A stretch of 36,805 nucleotides of DNA from Actinomycetota bacterium (lineage in GTDB: Bacteria; Actinomycetota; Acidimicrobiia; Spongiisociales; UBA5794). Both the position numbers and the translations under genes were made by a program. Below, in pieces: positions 31,152-36,805 of the stretch; the first letter of the stretch is position 1; every line of letters begins with the position of its first letter. Below the pieces are notes generated by a model. The model worked only from the letters and a program-made list of their open reading frames with translations. It was not told the origin of the DNA and did no database searches. Location of the stretch: contig JAADIG010000033.1 in the NCBI GenBank assembly GCA_013151445.1, positions 1 through 36,805 of the forward strand. The letters are read 5' to 3'.

Positions 31152-32917
31152 AGTCCACGCGTCACAGCAGTCAGAACCGGTACCCCGGCAACCACGATCG
31201 CCGCGATGGGCGCACCGAGGCGAGCGTAGTCGCCGTAGCGGTAACCACCGGGGCCGTACACCATGGTGTTGGTCTGATACCCGACCGGGGTGAGGAAGGA
31301 GGCGGAGGCCGCAATCGCGATGGCGATAGCAAACGACCGTGGGTCCGCGCCAACGGCGAGTGCGGTCGACACTGCAACCGGGTACACCATCACGGCCGCG
31401 GCCGTGTTCGAGACAACTTCGGTCAACAGCACGGTAAGGGCCACGAGTCCGATCAGCACAGTGAGTGGCCCAAAGGACCCGAGGTACCGATCGACGGTGC
31501 GTGCTGCGCTGTCAGCGAGTCCGGAGTTGGTCATCGCTGCTGCAAGTCCGAATCCGCCGGCGACAACAAGGACCACGTCGAGGTCGATGGAATCCCTCGC
31601 TTGGGCCACTGTGATAAGTCGCAGGCCGAGAACAACAAGAACCCCGAGCATCGCGGCCTTCAGTATGGTGAGGACACCTGTCGCTGCGAGTATGACGACG
31701 ACGCTGAGGATGAGCACCGGGACGAGTGAAGAGGTCGGGTTTGCGGGCGGCGAGTCGGAGACCTCAGCGATCAGGAGAAAGTCGCGACGGTCGCGCCAGC
31801 GTTCCTTGAAACCAGAGTCGCTGAGGACGATAAGCGTGTCCGCGGTTCGCACGGGCACGTCTCCGAGCTTGCCATGGATCCGGTGACCCGCACGGTGGAT
31901 CGCAACGACGGCACCCTGATAGGTCGATCGGAATCGAGCCTGTTTGAGTGTTCTGCCAACAAGCGGCGACGTGTTGCCAACGACAACTTCGACAAACGCC
32001 GACCGGCTGAGATCGAATCCGCTGAACTGGTCACTTTCCGTGCTTGTGAGCCCTCCCATAGCGTGCAAGTCAAGCACATCATCGGCCCGGCCAACGAACC
32101 GCAGGCGATCACCCCCATCGAGAACGAGATCTGGCCCCACGGGCTCTATCAAGGTATCGCCGCGGTGCACCTGCACCAGAAACACACCCGCAAGGTTGCG
32201 AAGCCCGCCACGCTCGACCGTTACCCCGTCGAGTGGTCCACCGATGTCGACGTTCATGTCGATCACGAACTCACGCATCGCCTCCGAGGAGATGTCGAGT
32301 GCTGAGGTTCTTGTCGGTAACACCGACGGTGCGAGGACCAATACGGCCGCAAGTCCGGCCAATGCAAGTGGCAGGCCAATGGGGGTCACCTCGAAGAATG
32401 ACAGCGGCTCGTTGCCGGTCTCCTGGAGCAGACCGGAGATGACCAGGGTCGTCGATGTTCCGATGAGGGTGACGACTCCACCGAGGATCGCCGCAAACGA
32501 GACCGGCATGAGGAGCGACGAAACCGCGCGGCCCCGTCTCTTTCCCCAGGAGACCAGTTCCGGAGCGAGGAGAGCGACGATCGGTGTGTTGTTTAGCACC
32601 GCCGATGAGAACAAGACGGGCGGGAGCAGGCGTAGGAGCGCTCTCCGAATCGGGATATCGCCGGGGAGCAGTCGATCGACGAGTCTGCGGACACCGCTTG
32701 TACGCGCCGCCGCGCCCGCGAGTATGTACAGGGCTGCAATGGTGAGCGGAGCCGGGTTTGAGAACCCGGCGAAGGCCTCGGTGGCATCGATGACATCGAC
32801 TAGAAAGAGGACGACAACCGCCCCAAGAATGGCGAGAGCGGGAGGCATGAGGCTGCGGACCAGCGCCGCCAGCATGATCGTCAGGACCGCAAGCGTGACC
32901 CACGCGTCAGTTGTCAT
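31148..32917 (-). CDS. SLC13/DASS-family transporter with two TrkA-C (RCK_C) domains
   Basis: A 589-residue membrane transporter. The N-terminal half (about 1-200) has four to six helices with SSAVLNNTPIVALLAPEL and GTSTTLVISGLL, the paired NT-type and GTST signatures of divalent anion/sodium symporters. Residues about 205-375 are cytoplasmic and carry two TrkA-C-like domains (IDMNVDIGGPLDGVTVERGGLRN; VEVVVGNTSPLVGRTLKQARF). The C-terminal half (about 395-589) repeats the helical pattern (TEVVSNTAAAVMVYPVAV; FLTPVGYQTNTMVYGPGGY). Known members move sulfate, phosphate, dicarboxylates or citrate; substrate here is open. Its place between an HprK-like kinase and Wzy suggests sulfate or another anion used in glycan synthesis, but this is inference. 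Confidence 0.85.
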   Translation of the reverse strand: MTTDAWVTLAVLTIMLAALVRSLMPPALAILGAVVVLFLVDVIDATEAFAGFSNPAPLTIAALYILAGAAARTSGVRRLVDRLLPGDIPIRRALLRLLPPVLFSSAVLNNTPIVALLAPELVSWGKRRGRAVSSLLMPVSFAAILGGVVTLIGTSTTLVISGLLQETGNEPLSFFEVTPIGLPLALAGLAAVLVLAPSVLPTRTSALDISSEAMREFVIDMNVDIGGPLDGVTVERGGLRNLAGVFLVQVHRGDTLIEPVGPDLVLDGGDRLRFVGRADDVLDLHAMGGLTSTESDQFSGFDLSRSAFVEVVVGNTSPLVGRTLKQARFRSTYQGAVVAIHRAGHRIHGKLGDVPVRTADTLIVLSDSGFKERWRDRRDFLLIAEVSDSPPANPTSSLVPVLILSVVVILAATGVLTILKAAMLGVLVVLGLRLITVAQARDSIDLDVVLVVAGGFGLAAAMTNSGLADSAARTVDRYLGSFGPLTVLIGLVALTVLLTEVVSNTAAAVMVYPVAVSTALAVGADPRSFAIAIAIAASASFLTPVGYQTNTMVYGPGGYRYGDYARLGAPIAAIVVAGVPVLTAVTRGL

Positions 32918-32953
32918 CGGCTCCCTTCCCTTCCTTGCCCCGCCGTACCCGGA

Positions 32954-33793
32954 TCAGGTGGCTGCAGCTTCGATCATCTCCACCAACGCATCCGTACCTT
33001 CATCGAATAGGTCCCAATCCTGGGGGCGTACGAAGTTGTAGGCAGGATACCGTGCAAGACGCATGGCTTCGTGGGGGTCCATGGGATCGACCTGGACGGA
33101 ACGACCATTGACGAACGTATCCAGTCGATCCGTGAGCGGACACTCAGTCACTGAGATTGTATCTCCCCAGGAAGGGAAGATGAATCCACCGAGTGGCAGG
33201 CTCGGCTCGGCGTCGGGGAGGTCGAGGCGCCATCTCTCGCGCATTCCAACGACACCGAGACCGCGACCCTCCTTGAGATACTCGGCCGCTCCCGGGCGCA
33301 GGTCAAGAGTTCGTGGACCCGAGAACACTGCCGCGTCATCGATGACCATCAGATCGTCCGCACCGATTGGCAGACCCTTGATTGCGAGTCCCGCCATGAG
33401 GGTTGATTTGCCCGCTTCACGGGCTCCAACAACACCCCACGCCTTGCCAGCGATATGAACAATCCCGGCGTGCAATACCGTGTGATCGAGCCAGTCTGCA
33501 AAGACGGACGCTATCGGAGCAAGGTACGGGTGGGCGAGCTCGTCTGCGGTGAGGTCATTCGGAACCTCAAGGATTCCGACCCCCGTGTCCCGCTCCATGA
33601 TGGCTGCACCGCCGCCGATCAGGGGGATCTCGATGAGTCCATCCTCGTTTACCACCTCGTAGTGCTCGCGCGTGAGGTCGCGGCGGATGATCCGGATAGT
33701 GGGGCGGTCTTGTGGAACCGGGTTGTACAAGGCCGAGTCGACACTATCTCCGACAATCTGGAACCCGTATGCGCCGCGTGCGGTGGAACTCAT
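32954..33793 (-). CDS. HPr kinase-like (HprK-related) P-loop protein
   Basis: A 279-residue protein whose second half resembles the C-terminal catalytic domain of HPr kinase/phosphorylase. HTVLHAGIVHIAGKAWGVVGAREAGKST contains His108 and the P-loop GAREAGKST (123-131), followed by LPIGADDLMVIDD with paired Asp residues (146-147) as in the HprK metal site, and a Pro-rich middle. The N-terminal 100 residues are a beta-rich domain with no clear match. Stand-alone HprK-related kinases occur near PqqD-like and nucleotidyltransferase genes in glycan or peptide clusters; their targets are not known. No PTS HPr gene is in the window. ATG 33793 lies three bases after the preceding gene's stop, which indicates tight co-translation with the Wzz-type kinase. 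Confidence 0.78.
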   Translation of the reverse strand: MSSTARGAYGFQIVGDSVDSALYNPVPQDRPTIRIIRRDLTREHYEVVNEDGLIEIPLIGGGAAIMERDTGVGILEVPNDLTADELAHPYLAPIASVFADWLDHTVLHAGIVHIAGKAWGVVGAREAGKSTLMAGLAIKGLPIGADDLMVIDDAAVFSGPRTLDLRPGAAEYLKEGRGLGVVGMRERWRLDLPDAEPSLPLGGFIFPSWGDTISVTECPLTDRLDTFVNGRSVQVDPMDPHEAMRLARYPAYNFVRPQDWDLFDEGTDALVEMIEAAAT

Positions 33794-33796
33794 GTC

Positions 33797-35605
33797 CTAG
33801 GACCGACTCGGTTCGGCCTCGTCCGTCCCGAGCACGTCCTTCATGGAGCCCTCGGTGAGTGTCATCCCAAGGTTGAGTGGTGCCATGTTGTAGACGTAAC
33901 CCAGCAATGGGGAACCGATGAGTTCGAGCCGATCCTCAAGCTCGGTCAGGTTCGAAACTGAGGAGCGGTGGGGAACGACGACGAGAACCTTCTCGGCGAT
34001 CGACAGGATGGTTGATGCATAGGCAACCTGGAGGAGTGGTGGTGCGTCAACGACGATGAGATCGTAGTGTTCGGCCACTCGCTTGAGGAACGCCTTTGTG
34101 GCGGGCAGGCGGAAGAACTCCGGGGCCGTCGTCTCGCGCCAACCGCGGGCCAACAGGTGGAGGCCAGACTGCCCGTCTCCCTCGATAGTCACAGCAGCGT
34201 CGCGCATGGCGCTGCCACCCTCAACGACCTCGGTAATCCCCAGCTCGGGTGGAGCGTCAGGCAGGAGCATTGCGGTGGTCGCCTGGTTGCCAAAGTCGGC
34301 ATCGATGAGCAGTACCCGTTTCCCCTCGCGGGCCGCGGCAACGGCCGTGTTGACCGCGACGACGGTTTTGCCCTCGCTCACCGATGATGATGTGACTCCA
34401 AGGATGAGTCCGTGATCTGAGGGATCGGCGTTCATGCGCGCATCGAGCGCGGCTGCCGCAAACCGGAAGGACTCCGCGCTGGCTGATCGTGGTGCGGCGC
34501 GCACCGGGAGACCAGACTTGATTCCCTCGTGTCGGAAGTTCGGGATCTCTGCGATGAGCGGAGCATTCAAGACCCGTTCCGGCTCATTCTTATCCGAGAA
34601 GACTCGATTCCGCAGGGTCAGGCTGTATGCCAGAGTTGCCGCCAGGACGAAACCGATGAGGCCACCGAGTACACCGAGGCGGGTTTCATTCGAGGGAATC
34701 TGGCGGGCCCCTTCGGCCTTGGTCGCAATGGTGACACCGTCTCCGAGCAGGAGACGGTCGATCTCGCGGGTCTCGCGGCGCTCCTCGAGGGCCTGGGTAC
34801 GATCGATCAAACGGGACTGTTCCTGGAGGAGGTCGACCAGTTCGGGGTCGGTCGGAGTGAGACCTTGGATCGAGGCGATGGTTGAGATCTGACCGTTGAT
34901 GTCGCCGACCTGCTGGCGAAGCTCGGCCTTGAGCTCCAAATCGGGCTCCGCAAGAATCGCGTCATACAGGGTGATCAAACGGGGAACGGAGTTTGCAAGG
35001 AAGGTCTCGAGTTCTCTTGTCTGGTTGTTTGGGAGAACCGTGATCTGGGCAATCTTGCGCTGGTTGGCGGCTATCTCTTTGTTGAGGACTTCCACCCGGT
35101 CATCGAGAACTTCTACCGAGTCCGCAAACGTCGTTTGGAATTCCTCTTTGAGTAGATTTCGATAGGCAACGACGATGGCATTCGCCCCTGCGGTTGCCTC
35201 AAGAGGCGTGTCGCCGCGTAATACGATGAAGATAAGGCTTGATCCCTGTGAGTTCGAAACGCTGAGACCGGCTGCGATGTCGAAGGCCGTGAGGTCAACG
35301 CCATCTACGCCCGACGCAAGAGCAGCCGCCCGGTTCGCTATTTCTGAGGACCGGAGGATCTCGATCTGATCACTCACGTAGTCCGTACGTCGGATCGCTC
35401 CACCCGAATCGAACAGCACTGTCGCAGTCGGATCCTGGACCGACATGGTTGCCTGGGCCTCGTACCGTTCCACATACGTGGAAGTCGCAAAGTAATACGC
35501 AGCACCCACGCTGAGCGCGGTGATGAGCAAGACGAACCAGCGATAGCGCAGCACGGCGCCCGACACGGTCGGCTCAAGCGTGCGGTTTGTTTCGAAGGTT
35601 TCCAT
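33797..35605 (-). CDS. Wzz-type chain-length determinant fused to BY-kinase-like ATPase
   Basis: A 602-residue polysaccharide co-polymerase. A first membrane helix lies at about 22-40 and a second at about 310-330, bracketing a coiled-coil-rich extracytoplasmic region (Wzz domain). The cytoplasmic part has Walker A GVTSSSVSEGKT near residue 400-411, Walker A' VLLIDADF and Walker B DLIVVDAPP, the P-loop layout of bacterial tyrosine kinases of the Wzc/CapB kind. The C-terminus ends GTDEAEPSRS and lacks the usual tyrosine cluster, so autophosphorylation as in Wzc is doubtful. It is the first gene of the minus-strand cluster with HprK-like kinase, transporter, Wzy and the Thr-rich protein, and should set glycan length with Wzy. 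Confidence 0.9.
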   Translation of the reverse strand: METFETNRTLEPTVSGAVLRYRWFVLLITALSVGAAYYFATSTYVERYEAQATMSVQDPTATVLFDSGGAIRRTDYVSDQIEILRSSEIANRAAALASGVDGVDLTAFDIAAGLSVSNSQGSSLIFIVLRGDTPLEATAGANAIVVAYRNLLKEEFQTTFADSVEVLDDRVEVLNKEIAANQRKIAQITVLPNNQTRELETFLANSVPRLITLYDAILAEPDLELKAELRQQVGDINGQISTIASIQGLTPTDPELVDLLQEQSRLIDRTQALEERRETREIDRLLLGDGVTIATKAEGARQIPSNETRLGVLGGLIGFVLAATLAYSLTLRNRVFSDKNEPERVLNAPLIAEIPNFRHEGIKSGLPVRAAPRSASAESFRFAAAALDARMNADPSDHGLILGVTSSSVSEGKTVVAVNTAVAAAREGKRVLLIDADFGNQATTAMLLPDAPPELGITEVVEGGSAMRDAAVTIEGDGQSGLHLLARGWRETTAPEFFRLPATKAFLKRVAEHYDLIVVDAPPLLQVAYASTILSIAEKVLVVVPHRSSVSNLTELEDRLELIGSPLLGYVYNMAPLNLGMTLTEGSMKDVLGTDEAEPSRS

Positions 35606-35786
35606 GGCCCCACATCATCGGATAGACGGCTGAACGGTAGCTGACGCGCAAATCTACGGAAAGTCGGTCATTACCGTCCCTTCTTATCGGCGGTAGCTGC
35701 GCGCCGCTTGAAGCATCTGTGAGGGTTCAGAAAGGTCGCCAGCACGCCGACACTCTCTACAATTGGGTTGAGACAACGAGGTAGTT
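35606..35786. promoter_or_regulatory. divergent control region between Wzz-kinase and nucleotidyltransferase genes
   Basis: This 181-base gap must drive both directions. A consensus-like -10 TACAAT stands at 35758-35763 for the rightward gene, without a clear -35, giving a leader of about 18 bases. CGGTAGCTG occurs as a direct repeat at 35635-35643 and 35691-35699. No gene is seen. Confidence 0.45.
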
Positions 35787-36805
35787 TTGGCAAAGGTAGA
35801 ACCGGCTCTCACCGACGTGGTGACTGGCCGCGCAATACGCGACGCGATCGATCCTGCCGCGCTCGTCACGACTGCGGCCGAACACCGTGTCACTGGTCTT
35901 CTCTGGCAAGCGGTGCAGGCGGAGGCGCTCACTCTCGATGAAGTACAGAAGAAACGGATGGCGATCGGTCAGGTCCGTCTCCGGACACGCCAGGGCGCCA
36001 TCGTCGGCGCGCTTCCACAGTTGTTGGCACACGCCGAGTCAGTCGGTGTCCGGTTGGTTCTGTTCAAGGGTGCCGCTCTTGAGAACCAACTCTATGGTGA
36101 GTCGGGGCTCCGCCCATTCACCGACCTCGACGTTGCCGTGGCACCGGAATCAAGGTCTCGGTTTGGTGATCTGGTGACCGCTATCGATCCTTCCCACGCC
36201 CTGGCGGGCAAGGCCCAACGATTCGTGGATTCCGGAATACTCGATTCCGTAGACATCCAAATCGGTGATATCTGGGTCGACCTGCACGTCGATCCGTTCA
36301 AGGTTGGCCTGGATCTCCTCCAGCCGCATCTCGTGTGGGATTCGACCACCGTGGTGAACATCGCGGGAATCGATGTTGAGGTTCTGGGGCTTGAATCAGC
36401 GCTGCTGCAAATGATGTTGCACGAACTGAAGGATCGGTTCGCCTTCCTGATCGGGCACTCTGATCTGATGCGGCTGTGCACCCATCCCGATCTTGACCAA
36501 CGGTTGCTCACCGAGATGCTTGCCGCCGAGGGATACGATGCGCTCTTCACTTTCGTGATGGATGTCGTTGAGCGGGACCTGGGTGTCGCGGTGCATCCAA
36601 CCAAGCCGGTGCGGGGTTGGCGGCATGCCATCGCTCGCCGTGTGTGGCCGGCTGTTATTCGACTTGGTGGTAACCAGGGGCGCCGCGACCACCACCGACG
36701 TCAGCAATTCATCCCGTTCCTCGCCAAGGGCCGATTGCGCGAAGCGTTCCACTGGTGGCGGCGAGTGGTGTTCCCACCAACCGAACTGTTGGAATATTGG
36801 GGCGA
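35787..36805 (+). CDS. nucleotidyltransferase-family protein (NTP_transf_5-like), cut by the right edge
   Basis: TTG at 35787 with GAGG five bases upstream opens a frame of 339 codons that runs off the window. An in-frame stop at 35769 excludes a longer N-terminus. The protein starts AKVEPALTDVVTGRAIRD and contains LVLFKGAALENQLYGESGLRPFTDLDVAVAP at about 90-120, the KG-A-x5-Y ... R-x3-D-x-D signature of the uncharacterised nucleotidyltransferase family often found in exopolysaccharide clusters. Later segments include VDIQIGDIWVDLHVDPF and LHELKDRFAFLIGHSDLMRL, also as in that family. The first Asp of TDLDV and the one after Leu would bind metal. Substrate is unknown. It is divergent from the polysaccharide operon and probably part of the same locus. 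Confidence 0.82.
   Translation, partial: MAKVEPALTDVVTGRAIRDAIDPAALVTTAAEHRVTGLLWQAVQAEALTLDEVQKKRMAIGQVRLRTRQGAIVGALPQLLAHAESVGVRLVLFKGAALENQLYGESGLRPFTDLDVAVAPESRSRFGDLVTAIDPSHALAGKAQRFVDSGILDSVDIQIGDIWVDLHVDPFKVGLDLLQPHLVWDSTTVVNIAGIDVEVLGLESALLQMMLHELKDRFAFLIGHSDLMRLCTHPDLDQRLLTEMLAAEGYDALFTFVMDVVERDLGVAVHPTKPVRGWRHAIARRVWPAVIRLGGNQGRRDHHRRQQFIPFLAKGRLREAFHWWRRVVFPPTELLEYWG

Noticed and set aside
29983-31293. Long plus-strand open frame opposite the Wzy-like gene
   Set aside because: It spans the boundary of two real minus-strand genes, is Arg/Ser/Pro-rich and lacks a ribosome binding site; it is a high-GC shadow frame.
31944-33041. Long plus-strand open frame opposite the SLC13-type transporter
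   Set aside because: Composition and position are those of an antisense shadow; the transporter motifs on the other strand are decisive.

Overview
The window looks like a chromosomal segment of a high-GC actinobacterium, most probably of class Acidimicrobiia or a near relative. The evidence is high-GC codon use, frequent GTG/TTG starts, GTGA, ATGA and TAGTG stop-start overlaps, a class A penicillin-binding protein with PASTA repeats, a CAP-domain exoprotein, and the actinobacterial order dihydrolipoamide acyltransferase-lipB-lipA. The class is inferred, not proven. I see no rRNA, tRNA, CRISPR array, transposase, integrase or phage gene, and no gene-free stretch longer than about 300 bases.

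Layout. At 1-736 (minus) are a truncated alpha/beta hydrolase, an unknown 131-residue protein and a 33-residue membrane peptide with overlapping ends. At 847-10871 (plus) is a central-metabolism run: dihydrolipoamide dehydrogenase, the lipoyl E2 acyltransferase, a single-chain LipB-LipA fusion, an M24 peptidase, transketolase, a membrane protein and leucyl aminopeptidase. A CAP-domain exoprotein follows (11017-11688). At 11710-16664 (minus) lie an adenylyltransferase with an N-terminal rhodanese domain, a small unknown gene with a good promoter and probably leaderless mRNA, a LON substrate-binding-domain protein and the penicillin-binding protein. At 16744-20337 (plus) are a methylmalonyl-CoA mutase catalytic chain, a small lipoprotein and a flavoprotein disulfide reductase lacking one redox cysteine.

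The most unusual part is 20354-23768. It holds four tandem paralogues, each with its own near-identical promoter, an acidic N-terminus, a twin-arginine (Tat) signal, a Thr/Ser-rich linker and a divergent C-terminal domain with six conserved cysteines ending in Cys-Cys. Copy 1 is intact. Copies 2, 3 and 4 each carry a different small deletion (7, 4 and 2 bases relative to copy 1) close to the signal/linker junction, which puts leader and Cys domain in different frames, although both parts stay conserved. Every other complete gene in the window is intact. The promoters share CACT-N3-AGTG directly upstream of TTGACG, then an 18-base spacer and TACTNT. I do not recognise the Cys domain; this array is the best candidate here for an undescribed system.

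After a strong hairpin terminator (23794-23824), propionyl/acetyl-CoA carboxylase alpha and beta genes (minus) stand back to back with biotin protein ligase (plus), which would biotinylate the alpha chain. With the mutase chain, the carboxylase suggests propionyl-CoA to succinyl-CoA metabolism; no epimerase or B12-binding mutase subunit is in the window. A degenerate dienelactone-hydrolase-like gene follows ligase. The right end (35605-28757, minus) is an envelope-polysaccharide cluster: Wzz/BY-kinase, HprK-like kinase, SLC13-type transporter, O-antigen ligase/polymerase-like protein and a Thr-rich membrane-anchored protein. A divergent nucleotidyltransferase-family gene runs off the right edge.
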